Assembly (NCBI RefSeq): GCF_000429005.1
Contig: NZ_AUBA01000005.1
Coordinates: forward strand, 186,001 to 250,000
Reading direction: 5' to 3'
Length of the DNA stretch: 64,000 nucleotides
Source of the DNA: Novosphingobium acidiphilum DSM 19966
GTDB lineage: Bacteria; Pseudomonadota; Alphaproteobacteria; Sphingomonadales; Sphingomonadaceae
Shown here: positions 34,963 to 46,096 of the stretch, one piece after another
Layout: each line of letters starts with the position of its first letter
How positions within the stretch are numbered: position 1 is the stretch's first letter
Program-made: the position numbers and the translations under genes
The notes under the pieces: model-generated
What the model saw: the letters and a program-made list of their open reading frames with translations, nothing else
What the model was told of the DNA's origin: nothing
Databases searched by the model: none

Positions 34963-35901
34963 TCAGTCGGGCAAGGCCGCAAGATAGCCGCGCACGACGC
35001 GTGCCGAATTGATCGAGGCCAGTTGCATGAACGTGTCCATGCGATTGGCATCGGCATCGCCGCCGGCCAGGTCCGACAGGCTGCGGAACACGATCGCCGG
35101 CACGCGGTTGGCATAGGCCACCTGGATCACGCTGGCGCTTTCCATATCGAGCACGCGCGCATGCCACGCGGTGAACAGATATTCGCGAAATGCGGCGTTG
35201 TCGGCATAGATACCAGCTGTCACCCCGGTGCCCCCGACGACAATCCGCGGGGGCCGCGGCAGGCATTGCGCATGCCCCGCCACATCGACACAGGCCGACA
35301 GCGTCAGCCCCGGCACCACCTTGCGCGCCAGCGCGACCAGCGCCGGATCGGCAGGAATCGTGAACAACCGCTGTGGCGGGGCATCGGCGCGTGCGACCGT
35401 TGTGCCGCGCGGAAAGATGAAGTTCCAGTTTGGCGCCGCCCCGGCAAAGCGTTCGGGCGGTTTCCAGCCCTGCGGCGTGGCACGCGCGAACGACGCCTCG
35501 AGATACTGACCCCAGTCTTCGGGCACGATCACATCGCCGATCGCCAGCGTCGGATCAACGCCACCCGCGATGCCCGAAAACACGATGCGGCGCACCGCGA
35601 ACCGATCGATCACCAGTTGCGTGGTCATCGCGGCATTGACCACGCTGACCCCGCTTTTGAGCAGGACCACCGGTTTGCCATCGAGCAAGCCCGTGACGAT
35701 GCTGCTGCCGTTCACCATATGGGTCTGCGCATGATCGACCAGACCGGACAAGGCATCGAATTCGGGGCCGAACGCGGTCATCACCACCGTGCGCGGCGTC
35801 GCGTCGATCCGCTGCGCCTGCGCCGGATTGCCCACGACCAGCGTCGCGATCAACAGGCACGCGCGGATCGAAACGGCAAGGCAAAGGCGATGAACGATCA
35901 T
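34963..35901 (-). CDS. Secreted purine nucleosidase/phosphorylase-family protein
   Basis: 312 residues from the ATG at 35901; the frame continues upstream to 36081 but lacks a start context. An N-terminal signal peptide (HRLCLAVSIRACLLIATLVV, cut near AQA) directs it to the periplasm, unusual for this family. The nucleoside phosphorylase/MTAN fold is indicated by RTVVMTAFGPEFDAL, VLLKSGVSVVNAAMTTQL, IVFSGIAGGVDPTLAIGDVIVP, and the purine site VLDMESASVIQVAYANRVPAIVFRSLSD. The ESAS and SD residues correspond to the Glu and Asp that bind ribose and base. Likely frees a purine base from extracellular or periplasmic nucleosides, feeding the adenine deaminase gene that follows. Confidence 0.82.
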   Translation of the reverse strand: MIVHRLCLAVSIRACLLIATLVVGNPAQAQRIDATPRTVVMTAFGPEFDALSGLVDHAQTHMVNGSSIVTGLLDGKPVVLLKSGVSVVNAAMTTQLVIDRFAVRRIVFSGIAGGVDPTLAIGDVIVPEDWGQYLEASFARATPQGWKPPERFAGAAPNWNFIFPRGTTVARADAPPQRLFTIPADPALVALARKVVPGLTLSACVDVAGHAQCLPRPPRIVVGGTGVTAGIYADNAAFREYLFTAWHARVLDMESASVIQVAYANRVPAIVFRSLSDLAGGDADANRMDTFMQLASINSARVVRGYLAALPD

Positions 35902-36093
35902 GATCGCCCATCCATGCCCGCAAAGCGGCCAGTGATCCACCGCTATGATGCGAACGGCCCGCCGCAAAATCCCGCGCACCGCCCGCGGCGCGACATTACG
36001 ACTTCTTAATGCCGCGCCGGCGCTTCGCCGTAGAACCTTAATCGGGGTTCGGGCCAATGCCGCCGGGTAATCACGATGCACAGGAGCAACGCC

Positions 36094-36177
36094 GTGCCCG
36101 ATCTGACCTGGCTGGCGGTGCTCGCCGGCCTGACCCTGCTGACACTGGGCTTTGTCCGGCTGTGCGATGCATCATGA
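36094..36177 (+). CDS. 27-codon membrane micro-protein upstream of kdpF
   Basis: A GTG start at 36094 is preceded by AGGAG at eight-base spacing (CAGGAGCAACGCC), one of the best ribosome sites in the window. The product, 27 residues, is almost one hydrophobic helix (PDLTWLAVLAGLTLLTLGF) ending in VRLCDAS. Its stop is followed at once by the ribosome site of kdpF. It is not KdpF, which is the next gene, but has similar size and topology. It probably belongs to the kdp operon as a small inner-membrane peptide; its role is unknown. Confidence 0.65.
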   Translation: MPDLTWLAVLAGLTLLTLGFVRLCDAS

Positions 36178-36193
36178 CCGGAGTGTGCCTGGC

Positions 36194-36283
36194 ATGACCC
36201 CTGCGCTTGTTCTGGCCGGCCTGACCGCGCTGGGCCTTCTGGCCTATCTCGTCATCGCGCTGCTGAACCCCGAAAAATTCTGA
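36194..36283 (+). CDS. kdpF: KdpF, small subunit of the potassium pump
   Basis: 29 residues, one hydrophobic span followed by the ALLNPEKF end that is diagnostic of KdpF. It stabilises the KdpABC complex in the inner membrane. GGAG lies nine bases before the ATG. It is too short for normal gene prediction and sits 20 bases before kdpA. Confidence 0.9.
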   Translation: MTPALVLAGLTALGLLAYLVIALLNPEKF

Positions 36284-36303
36284 CGCGAAACGGACCTGCT
36301 GTG

Positions 36304-38034
36304 ATGATTTCGACAGACCTGACCCAGGGCACAACCCCAACCGGCTGGGGGCTGATCCTGCTGTTTGTGGCGATCTGCGTGGCACTGGCCAAGCCTGTGG
36401 GACTATGGCTGTTTGCGCTGTATGAAGGGCGCGATACGCCATTGTCGCGGGTGCTCGGACCGGTGGAACGGGGCATCTATCGTCTGGGCGGGATCGACCC
36501 GGCGCGCGAACAGACGTGGCGCGACTATGCGTTGGCGATGCTGCTGTTCCAGATCGTCACCGCGATCGCCACCTATACCCTGCTGCGCCTGCAGGGCATG
36601 CTGCCGCTCAATCCGCGCGGCCTGTCGGGTCTGTCGCCCGATCTGGCGATGAACACCGCGATCAGTTTTGCCACCAATACCAATTGGCAGGCCTATGCCG
36701 GCGAAGCCACGCTGTCGAACCTGTCGCAGATGCTGGCGCTGGTGCCGCACAATTTTCTGTCGGCGGCCACCGGGATCGCGGTCGCCTTTGCGCTGTTTCG
36801 CGGCTTTGCCCGGCGGCAGACCCGGTTCATCGGCAATTTCTGGGCGGACCTGGTGCGCGTGACGCTGTATCTGCTGGTGCCGCTGGCGGTGGTCTTTGCC
36901 CTGGTGCTGGTGGCAGGCGGCGTGCCGCAGACGCTGGCCAGCAGCATCGATGCAACGACGGTCGAAGGTGCGCACCAGACGCTGATCGTGGGTCCGATCG
37001 CCAGCCAGGAGGCGATCAAGATGGTCGGCACCAACGGCGGCGGGTTCTTCAATGCCAATTCGGCGCATCCGTTTGAAAACCCCGGCGCGCTGGTCAATTT
37101 CCTGCAGATGCTGTCGATCTTCGTGATCGGCATTGGCCTGACCTGGTGCTTTGGCAAGGCGGTGGGCGACACGCGCCAGGGCTGGGCCATTCTGGCCGCC
37201 ATGCTGATCCTGTTCACCGCCGGCACCGCGATCGTCTATTGGGCCGAAGCGGGCGGCAATCCTTTGTTGCACCATGCAGGGCTGGCCGGCGCAAACCTCG
37301 AAGGCAAGGAGGTGCGCTTTGGCACCGCGGCCAGCGCGCTGTTCGCGGCGGTAACCACCGCGGCCAGCTGCGGGGCGGTCAATGCCATGCACGACAGCTT
37401 TACACCGCTGGGGGGCCTGATCCCGCTGTTCAATATCGAACTGGGCGAAGTCGTCGTCGGCGGGGTCGGTTCGGGCATCTATGGGTTTCTGCTGTTTGCG
37501 CTGCTCGCGGTGTTCATTGCCGGGCTGATGGTCGGCCGCACGCCCGAATATGTCGGCAAAAAGATCGAATCGCGCGAGGTAAAGCTGGCCGTGCTGGCCA
37601 TTGTCGTGCTGCCGGTGTGCATCCTGGGCGGCACCGCGCTGGCCAGCGTGCTGGCCGACGGGCTGGCGGGCCCCGCCAACAAGGGTCCGCACGGGTTTAC
37701 CGAGATCCTCTATGCCTTTACCTCGGCCACCGGCAACAATGGCTCGGCCTTTGCCGGGCTCAACGCCAATTCGCCGTTTTATAACGGCATGCTGGCCGTG
37801 GCGATGTGGATCGGGCGGTTTTTCGTGATGGTGCCGGTGCTGGCGATTGCCGGATCGCTGGCGCAGAAAAAGCACACGCCCGCGTCTGCCGGATCGTTCC
37901 CCACCACCGGTCCGCTGTGGATCGGCCTGCTGGTTGCGATCGTGCTGGTGGTTGGCGGGCTGACCTTTCTGCCCGCGCTTGCGCTGGGGCCGATCGCCGA
38001 ACACCTGGCGATGCTGGCCGGCACGACCTTCTGA
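36304..38034 (+). CDS. kdpA: Potassium-transporting ATPase, K+-binding subunit
   Basis: 576 residues, ATG at 36304 (a GTG directly before it at 36301 is possible). KdpA is the channel-like inner-membrane subunit that selects K+. The four pore loops are recognisable: NTAISFATNTNWQAY, KMVGTNGGGFFNANSAHPFENP, TAASCGAVNAMHDSFTPLGG, and FTSATGNNGSAFAGLNANSPFYN. It is part of kdpFABC, followed 17 bases later by kdpB. Expression is usually induced by potassium limitation through KdpDE, both encoded downstream. Confidence 0.98.
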   Translation: MISTDLTQGTTPTGWGLILLFVAICVALAKPVGLWLFALYEGRDTPLSRVLGPVERGIYRLGGIDPAREQTWRDYALAMLLFQIVTAIATYTLLRLQGMLPLNPRGLSGLSPDLAMNTAISFATNTNWQAYAGEATLSNLSQMLALVPHNFLSAATGIAVAFALFRGFARRQTRFIGNFWADLVRVTLYLLVPLAVVFALVLVAGGVPQTLASSIDATTVEGAHQTLIVGPIASQEAIKMVGTNGGGFFNANSAHPFENPGALVNFLQMLSIFVIGIGLTWCFGKAVGDTRQGWAILAAMLILFTAGTAIVYWAEAGGNPLLHHAGLAGANLEGKEVRFGTAASALFAAVTTAASCGAVNAMHDSFTPLGGLIPLFNIELGEVVVGGVGSGIYGFLLFALLAVFIAGLMVGRTPEYVGKKIESREVKLAVLAIVVLPVCILGGTALASVLADGLAGPANKGPHGFTEILYAFTSATGNNGSAFAGLNANSPFYNGMLAVAMWIGRFFVMVPVLAIAGSLAQKKHTPASAGSFPTTGPLWIGLLVAIVLVVGGLTFLPALALGPIAEHLAMLAGTTF

Positions 38035-38051
38035 TCGGGAACAAGCCCACG

Positions 38052-40082
<2,031 letters not shown>

Positions 40083-40094
40083 GGACATCGACCC

Positions 40095-40676
40095 ATGCTG
40101 AATGATCTGGCCAAGGCCTTTCGCCCGGCCCTTGTGCTGACCGTGCTGCTGTTTGTGCTGACCGGTCTGGTCTATCCGCTGACCATGACCGGACTGGCGC
40201 AGGCGCTGTTTCCGCACGCGGCCAATGGATCGCTGATCCGGCGCGACGGCCATGTCATCGGCTCTGCCCTGATCGGGCAGGCCTTTGCCGCGCCGGGCTA
40301 TTTCCATCCACGGCTGTCGGCGGCGGGCAAAGGCTATGATCCGACCCAGTCGGGCGGGTCGAACCTGGGCCCCACGTCAAAGGCCCTGATCGACCGGGTG
40401 TCGGCCGATGTGCGCGCCAATCCGGGTGCGCCAGCCGATCTGTTGACCACATCGGCATCCGGGCTTGATCCCGATATCACGCCCGAGGCCGCCGAGTGGC
40501 AGGTGCCGCGCGTGGCTGCCGCGCGCCATCTGGCGCCGGCCCGGGTCAACGCGCTGGTGCAGAACGCGATACGCGCGCCCTTGCTGGGGCTGATCGGAGA
40601 ACCCCGGGTCAATGTTCTGACGCTCAATCTGGCGCTCGACAAATTGGCCGGCAAAGGCGCACAACACGTTTCATGA
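40095..40676 (+). CDS. kdpC: Potassium-transporting ATPase, KdpC subunit
   Basis: 193 residues with one N-terminal membrane span (PALVLTVLLFVLTGLVYPLT), then a periplasmic domain containing the family blocks SALIGQAFAAPGYFHPRLSA, SGGSNLGPTSKALIDRV, and SASGLDPDITPEAAEWQ with RVNVLTLNLAL near the end. It assembles with KdpA and KdpB. Its stop overlaps the kdpD start by four bases. Confidence 0.97.
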   Translation: MLNDLAKAFRPALVLTVLLFVLTGLVYPLTMTGLAQALFPHAANGSLIRRDGHVIGSALIGQAFAAPGYFHPRLSAAGKGYDPTQSGGSNLGPTSKALIDRVSADVRANPGAPADLLTTSASGLDPDITPEAAEWQVPRVAAARHLAPARVNALVQNAIRAPLLGLIGEPRVNVLTLNLALDKLAGKGAQHVS

Positions 40677-43399
40677 ACGACCTGCCCCGTCCCGACCCCG
40701 ATGCCCTGTTGCGCACCTTGGCACTGGGCAACGGCAAAACCGCGGGCAGCGCGGGCGCAGGCGAAAAATCGCGCGGTCGGCTCAAGGTGTTTCTCGGCGC
40801 CGCGCCGGGCGTTGGCAAGACCTGCGAAATGCTCGACGATGCAGCGGCGCGGCAAAAGGCCGGGATCGATGTGGTGATCGGGCTGGTCGAGGCGCACGGC
40901 CGGATGGAAACCGTCGCGCGCACCACCGGGTTCGAAGTGATCGCGCGCCGCCGGATCGAATACCAGGGCCGCGTGCTCGAAGAAATGGACATCGATGCGG
41001 TGCTGGCGCGGCGGCCAGGCCTGGTGCTGATTGACGAACTGGCGCACACCAATGCGCCGGGCAGCCGCCATGACAAACGGTATCAGGACGTCGAGGAAAT
41101 CCTCGATGCCGGGATCGAGGTCTATTCGACGCTCAATATCCAGCATCTGGAAAGCCTGAACGATGTCGTCGCCTCGTTCACGCGGGTGCGGGTGCGCGAA
41201 ACCCTGCCCGACAGGGTGCTCGAACAGGCCGAACTCGAAATCGTCGACCTGCCCCCCGACGAGCTGATCGAACGGCTGCGCGACGGCAAAGTCTATGTGC
41301 CCGAAGAAGCCAGCCGCGCGCTGGCGCATTTCTTTTCCAAATCCAACCTGTCGGCCTTGCGCGAACTGGCGCTGCGCCGTGCGGCGCAGGCGATCGACGC
41401 CCAGATGCTCGATCACGTGCGCGCGCATGCACTGGGGGGCAAATGGGCGGCGGGCGAACGGCTGGTTGTGGCCGTGTCGGAACACCCCGGTGCCGCAGCG
41501 CTGGTGCGCGCGGCCAAACGCATGGCCGATGCGCTGGGCGCGCCCTGGACTGCGCTGCATGTCCAGACCACGCGCGATCTGGCGTTTTCGGACGAACAGG
41601 CGCGGCAATTGTCGGCCACGCTGGAACTGGCGCAGCATCTGGGCGGGCAGACAGCGGCCATCCCCGCAGAATCGGTGACCGAAGGCCTGGCGACGTTTCT
41701 TGACGAAGCGCGCGCGACCCAGCTGATCCTGGGCAAGGCAGCGCGTTCGCACTGGCACGAATGGCGCCATGGGTCGGTGGTGGACAACATGGTGCGCCAT
41801 GCCTCGGGCGTGGCGATCCATGTGCTGACGCTGGATGACCAGGCCGAACGCGTGCGACCCGGGCCGTTGCAACGCCTGCGTGCCGATCGCTGGGGATCAC
41901 CGTTCGGCTATGGCGTGTCGCTGACGCTGGTCGTGCTGGTCACGCTGATCGGCCATTCGATCTATGGCCTGGGCAATGTTACCAATATCGCGCTGCTATA
42001 CCTGTTGCCGGTGCTGGTGGCGGCCACGCGCTATGGCCTGCGTACCGGGCTGGTTACAGGTCTTGCCTCGTCACTGGCGTACAATTTCTTTTTCATCCCG
42101 CCGATCTACACGTTCACGATTGCCGATCCGCAAAACCTGATCACGGTGATGGTGCTGCTGGGCATCGCCGTGCTGGTCAGCCAGATGGCCTCGCGCGTGC
42201 GCGACCATGCCATGCTTGCCCGCCAGAGCGCGGCGCAGAACAGCGCGCTGGCAGGCTTTGCGCGCCACTTGACCGCGATCGCCACCGAAACCGAGCTGGG
42301 CCAGGTGCTTTGCGCCGAAGTCGCGCGGCTGCTCGATGTGCGCAGCGTGCTGATGCTGCCCGAAATGGGCACGCTGGCGGTGCGCGCTGCCATCCCGCCC
42401 GAAGACCGCATGCACACGCTGGAACACGCCGCCGCACGCTGGGCGTTCGACAACAACCGCAGCGCCGGGCGCGGGTCCGACACGCTGAGCGCGTGCGAAT
42501 GGCTGTTTACCCCGGTCAACGCCGGTGGCCGCGTGCTGGGTGTGCTGGGGATCGCGCGCGCCGACACCGCAGCACCCTTGCGCACCGATCAGTCGCCGCT
42601 GTTGTCCAGCCTGCTCGACCAGGCCGGGTTGGCGCTCGAACGCATCACGCTCGAAGGCGAAATGTCGACCGTTGCCAAATTGCGCGAACAGGACCGGTTG
42701 CGCACCGCGCTGCTGTCTTCGGTCAGCCACGACTTGCGCACGCCTTTGACCGCGATCATCGGCAATCTGGCAGCGATCGCGCCCGCCGATGCCGTGCAGG
42801 CCGAACAATTGGGCAGCGCACGGGCCGAAGCCGAACGGCTGAGCGGATTTCTGGCCAATCTGCTCGATATGGCGCGGATCGAGGCGGGTGTGCTGACACG
42901 CAACAGCGAACCGGTCGATCTGGCCGAGGCCATTGCCAGCGCGGTGCACGACTTGCGCGTCCGGCTGGCCCATACGCCGATCGTGATGGACGTATCGCCC
43001 GATCTGCCGTTTGTGCGGGTTGATCCGCAGTTGTTCCACCAGTGCCTGATCAACCTGATCGACAACGCCGCCAAATATGGCGATGCCGGCGCAGCAATCG
43101 CCCTGGCCGCGCACCGCGAACCCGGCAGGCTGACGCTGATGGTGCTCGACCAGGGGCCGGGCCTGCCAGCGGGCGAGGAAGACCGCATTTTCGAAACCTT
43201 CGCCCGGATCGAAGGATCCGACCGCAAGGGCGGCACCGGGCTGGGCCTGGCCATCGTGCGCGGGTTCTGCACCGCGATGGGGCTGACCGTGTCGGCGGCC
43301 AACCGCACCGACGGCGTGCGCGGGGCGTGTTTTTCGATCCGCTTTGACAATGCGCACCTGACCAGTCCCGATATCGAAAAGGCAGAAAGCGCCCTATGA
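40673..43399 (+). CDS. kdpD: Sensor histidine kinase KdpD
   Basis: 908 residues, full length. The start ATG overlaps the kdpC stop. Order: N-terminal KdpD domain with Walker A GAAPGVGKT near residue 45 and DELAHTNAPGSRH, a UspA-like domain, four membrane spans around residues 415-500, a GAF-type region, the phosphoacceptor His686 in VSHDLRTPL, and an ATPase with NLIDNAAKYG, DQGPGLP and GGTGLGLAIV. It senses potassium limitation or turgor and phosphorylates KdpE. Its stop overlaps kdpE. Confidence 0.97.
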   Translation: MNDLPRPDPDALLRTLALGNGKTAGSAGAGEKSRGRLKVFLGAAPGVGKTCEMLDDAAARQKAGIDVVIGLVEAHGRMETVARTTGFEVIARRRIEYQGRVLEEMDIDAVLARRPGLVLIDELAHTNAPGSRHDKRYQDVEEILDAGIEVYSTLNIQHLESLNDVVASFTRVRVRETLPDRVLEQAELEIVDLPPDELIERLRDGKVYVPEEASRALAHFFSKSNLSALRELALRRAAQAIDAQMLDHVRAHALGGKWAAGERLVVAVSEHPGAAALVRAAKRMADALGAPWTALHVQTTRDLAFSDEQARQLSATLELAQHLGGQTAAIPAESVTEGLATFLDEARATQLILGKAARSHWHEWRHGSVVDNMVRHASGVAIHVLTLDDQAERVRPGPLQRLRADRWGSPFGYGVSLTLVVLVTLIGHSIYGLGNVTNIALLYLLPVLVAATRYGLRTGLVTGLASSLAYNFFFIPPIYTFTIADPQNLITVMVLLGIAVLVSQMASRVRDHAMLARQSAAQNSALAGFARHLTAIATETELGQVLCAEVARLLDVRSVLMLPEMGTLAVRAAIPPEDRMHTLEHAAARWAFDNNRSAGRGSDTLSACEWLFTPVNAGGRVLGVLGIARADTAAPLRTDQSPLLSSLLDQAGLALERITLEGEMSTVAKLREQDRLRTALLSSVSHDLRTPLTAIIGNLAAIAPADAVQAEQLGSARAEAERLSGFLANLLDMARIEAGVLTRNSEPVDLAEAIASAVHDLRVRLAHTPIVMDVSPDLPFVRVDPQLFHQCLINLIDNAAKYGDAGAAIALAAHREPGRLTLMVLDQGPGLPAGEEDRIFETFARIEGSDRKGGTGLGLAIVRGFCTAMGLTVSAANRTDGVRGACFSIRFDNAHLTSPDIEKAESAL

Positions 43400-44076
43400 A
43401 ACCGCCCGCCGTGTTGGTGATCGAAGACGATGCCGCGATCCGCCGGCTGTTGCAGACCGCGCTTATCCGCGAAGGCTATCGCGTGATCGAGGCCATCGAC
43501 GCGCGCGCTGCCATGGCCTCGTTGTCGATCGACAAGCCCGACGCGGTGCTGCTCGATCTGGGCCTGCCCGATCGCGACGGATTGGAACTGGTGCCGCTGA
43601 TCAAGGCCGCGGGCTGCGCGCTGATCGTGGTGTCGGCGCGCGGCGACACCGATCAGAAGGTGACCGCACTCGACCTGGGTGCCGACGACTACGTGATCAA
43701 GCCCTTCGACAGCGAGGAACTGCGCGCCCGGCTGCGCACCGCACTGCGCCACCGCCTGCGCGCAACCAGCCAGTCAGACGTGGTCACGCTGGGCGATGTG
43801 GTGATCGACCTGTCGGCGCGGCTGGTCACGCGCGAAGGCCGAGAGGTGCACCTGACGCCCAAGGAATACGGGATGATTGCCGAACTGGCGCATCATCCCG
43901 GCCGCGTGATCACCCATGCCCAGCTGTTGCGCGCGGTGTGGGGCCCCGGGCATGAACACGATGTCGAATACTTGCGCGTGGCGGCCCGCGGCATCCGCCG
44001 CAAGCTTGAGGCGGATCCCGCCACGCCCGTGCTGCTGCGCAACGAGCCCGGTGTGGGCTATCGGCTGATGGGGTAA
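43396..44076 (+). CDS. kdpE: Response regulator KdpE (OmpR family)
   Basis: 226 residues. The receiver domain has the acidic pair in VIEDDAAIRR, phosphorylation site Asp54 in VLLDLGLPD, and Lys in VIKPFD; the C-terminal winged helix has HLTPKEYGMIAELAHHPGRVITHAQLLRAVWG, which is diagnostic of KdpE. It activates the kdp operon. Start overlaps kdpD; a short CGCACG/CGTGCG hairpin follows the stop. Confidence 0.97.
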   Translation: MKPPAVLVIEDDAAIRRLLQTALIREGYRVIEAIDARAAMASLSIDKPDAVLLDLGLPDRDGLELVPLIKAAGCALIVVSARGDTDQKVTALDLGADDYVIKPFDSEELRARLRTALRHRLRATSQSDVVTLGDVVIDLSARLVTREGREVHLTPKEYGMIAELAHHPGRVITHAQLLRAVWGPGHEHDVEYLRVAARGIRRKLEADPATPVLLRNEPGVGYRLMG

Positions 44077-44093
44077 CGGCGGATCGGGCAATG

Positions 44094-44109
44094 CGCACGC
44101 GGACGTGCG
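44094..44109. terminator. Short hairpin between convergent kdpE and tetR
   Basis: CGCACG-CGGA-CGTGCG, a six-base perfect stem with tetraloop, directly before the tetR stop. Weak without T run. Confidence 0.35.
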
Positions 44110-44766
44110 TTAGCCTGCGCCGCCCCCACCCGACCGATAGCCGCGCACCAGATCGACAAAGCTGGTGATCGCAATGTGCTTGATCTGGTCCATGCGCGCT
44201 TCGAACGGCTTGGCATGGCCGGCAAACATCGTCGCCCCCTCCATCGCAAACGAGATGAACAGCGCCAGGGTTTCGCGCGCCGGCGGCGCCAGATCGGGCC
44301 GCATTGCCGCGATGATCGGATGCAACGGTGCGCGCGCGCGGGCGTAAAGCTCGTGCATGCGGTCATGGATGAAGGGATCGTGGTTCGACAGCGCCCACAG
44401 CTCGGGAAAGAACCGCGTGGTCTTCTTGGCCGAGATATCGTCGAGCACCAGCTGGCAATACCGATCGAGCCGTTCTTCGGGGCTCAGATCCGGGCGCTCG
44501 ACCAGGGTATCGAATTCGCGCTCGTAGCTCGAGATCACCGCATCGAGCAGTTCGCGCACAAGATCCTCGCGCGTGCGATAATGGTAGGTCAGATTGCCGA
44601 ATTTCATCCCGCAGTCGGCCGCGATCCGCCTCATCGACATCGCCTGCCAGCCATGTTCGATCAGGATGTTCAGCGCGGTGCGCAAGATCAGTTCGCGGGT
44701 TTCGCGGCCTTTGACATAGCCGGCGGTGCGTTCGGGCACGATCAGATCGGATACGGCGGGTGGCAC
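44110..44766 (-). CDS. TetR/AcrR family transcriptional regulator
   Basis: 218 residues from a GTG at 44766 with GGAG eight bases upstream. The N-terminal helix-turn-helix reads REEL-like RETRELILRTALNILIEHG, then MSMRRIAADCGMKFGNLTYHY; the recognition helix is KFGNLTYHYRTR. The C-terminal ligand domain is of the TetR_C type with HDPFIHDRMHELYARA. Divergent from the aralkylamine dehydrogenase operon, with AATTTAGGT direct repeats in the 136-base spacer, so it probably controls that operon and itself, perhaps releasing DNA on amine or aldehyde binding. Confidence 0.9.
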   Translation of the reverse strand: MPPAVSDLIVPERTAGYVKGRETRELILRTALNILIEHGWQAMSMRRIAADCGMKFGNLTYHYRTREDLVRELLDAVISSYEREFDTLVERPDLSPEERLDRYCQLVLDDISAKKTTRFFPELWALSNHDPFIHDRMHELYARARAPLHPIIAAMRPDLAPPARETLALFISFAMEGATMFAGHAKPFEARMDQIKHIAITSFVDLVRGYRSGGGGAG

Positions 44767-44782
44767 AAGGGTTCTCCAGCTG

Positions 44783-44818
44783 AATTTAGGTCACAACCAC
44801 AATTTAGGTACATTGACA
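44783..44818. promoter_or_regulatory. Direct repeats and promoter element between tetR and aauB
   Basis: AATTTAGGT occurs at 44783-44791 and at 44801-44809, 18 bases apart, directly followed by TTGACA (44813-44818), a perfect -35 box for the aauB direction. The -10 at 44836-44841 (CAGTCT) is poor, so an activator or other sigma factor may be involved. The repeats could be binding sites for the divergent TetR. Confidence 0.5.
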
Positions 44819-44902
44819 AGTTTCTGTCGTGGCCGCAGTCTTTGCGCCTGGGCCCGCCCCGTGCGGTGGGCGCGGCAGATTTTGCCAGAAGGAAAACGCG
44901 CA

Positions 44903-46096
44903 ATGCTCAGACAGTCCGGGCGCAAGTGGATCGGTTTGCTGCCATCCGCGCTGGCGCTGGCCACCTCAAGCCCTGCGCTGGCCGATGGCGCGGCCTATCC
45001 CGCCGCCCTGCCCGCCGAGCCTATGCCGGCGGTGGCGCATCTGCCTGCGGCCTGGCCCAAAAGCTGGGTGCTGATCCACGATTTCAATTTCAATTCGATT
45101 GTCGATGGCCGCGTGGTGGTGGTCGACACCGCATCGGCCAACCAGCCGTTGAAAGGCATCGTGCGCGCGGCCCAGTTCGGCAATGCCCTGCTGTCGGTCA
45201 AACGCGGCGAGATCCTGACTGCCGAAACGTTCTACAGCCGGCTGACCCGCGGCACGCGCACCGATGCAATCACGTTCTGGAACCTGACCGATCTCAAACC
45301 CACCGGCGAAGTGGTGCTGCCGGGTGGCAAACGCCAGCAATCGGTGACCTATCCGCAGCTGTTCCAGTTTACCAATGACGAAAAATGGGCGCTGGTCGCC
45401 AATTTTACGCCGGCGCAATCGGTCAGCGTGGTCGATCTGGACGGCCGTGCGGTGCTGGGCGAAATCGACTTGCCCGGCTGTTCGCAGATCTACCCCACCG
45501 GCACGCGCGGCTTTTCCAGCTTTTGCGCCGATGGGTCGCTGTTTTCGGTCGCGCTCGATGCGACGGGCAAAGTCGCCCGTTCGGGCACGATCAGGCGCGT
45601 GCAGGACATCGACCAGCAGGCGCTGTTCAGCACCCCGGCCTGGGTGGGCCGCACCGCGTGGTTTGTCGGGCAGCGCGGCGTGCTCCAGGGGTTCGATTTT
45701 TCGGGCGATCTGGCCAAAATGATCCCTGGCGCATTCACCGTCGGCACAGCCGCAGGCGCCATCCCCGAATGGCGCCCCTCGGGCTGGCAGGTCATCAATG
45801 CCGATGCGGCGGGGCACCTGTATGTGCTGATGAACCCCGCGGGCAAAGAGGGCAGCCACAAGGATGGCGGCACCGAAGTGTGGGTGTTCGACACCGCCAA
45901 AAAGGTGCGCACCGCGCGGATCGCGCTCAAGGCGCAGTCGATTGCGGTGGCGGTAACGCGCGAAGACATACCCCATCTCGTGCTGGCGCGCGCCGACGGG
46001 GTGATCGACGTCTATGACGCGGTATCGGGGGCCTTTGTGCGCTCATTGGGCGCCACCGTGGCGTATAACCCCGTCACCATCACCCCGGTGCCATGA
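44903..46096 (+). CDS. aauB: Aralkylamine/methylamine dehydrogenase heavy (beta-propeller) subunit
   Basis: 397 residues from the ATG at 44903 with AAGGA upstream. A signal peptide (LLPSALALATSSPALA) sends it to the periplasm. The mature protein is a seven-bladed propeller of the amine dehydrogenase heavy subunit family (WVLIHDFNFNSIVDGRVVVVD, YPQLFQFTNDEKWALVANF, GWQVINADAAGHLYVLM, ARADGVIDVYDAVSG). It pairs with the TTQ-bearing small subunit encoded three genes on. The name aau (aralkylamine) rather than mau is chosen because the gene order B-E-D-A followed by a cytochrome, without mauF, G, L, M, N, matches the Alcaligenes faecalis aau cluster. Stop overlaps aauE. Confidence 0.85.
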   Translation: MLRQSGRKWIGLLPSALALATSSPALADGAAYPAALPAEPMPAVAHLPAAWPKSWVLIHDFNFNSIVDGRVVVVDTASANQPLKGIVRAAQFGNALLSVKRGEILTAETFYSRLTRGTRTDAITFWNLTDLKPTGEVVLPGGKRQQSVTYPQLFQFTNDEKWALVANFTPAQSVSVVDLDGRAVLGEIDLPGCSQIYPTGTRGFSSFCADGSLFSVALDATGKVARSGTIRRVQDIDQQALFSTPAWVGRTAWFVGQRGVLQGFDFSGDLAKMIPGAFTVGTAAGAIPEWRPSGWQVINADAAGHLYVLMNPAGKEGSHKDGGTEVWVFDTAKKVRTARIALKAQSIAVAVTREDIPHLVLARADGVIDVYDAVSGAFVRSLGATVAYNPVTITPVP

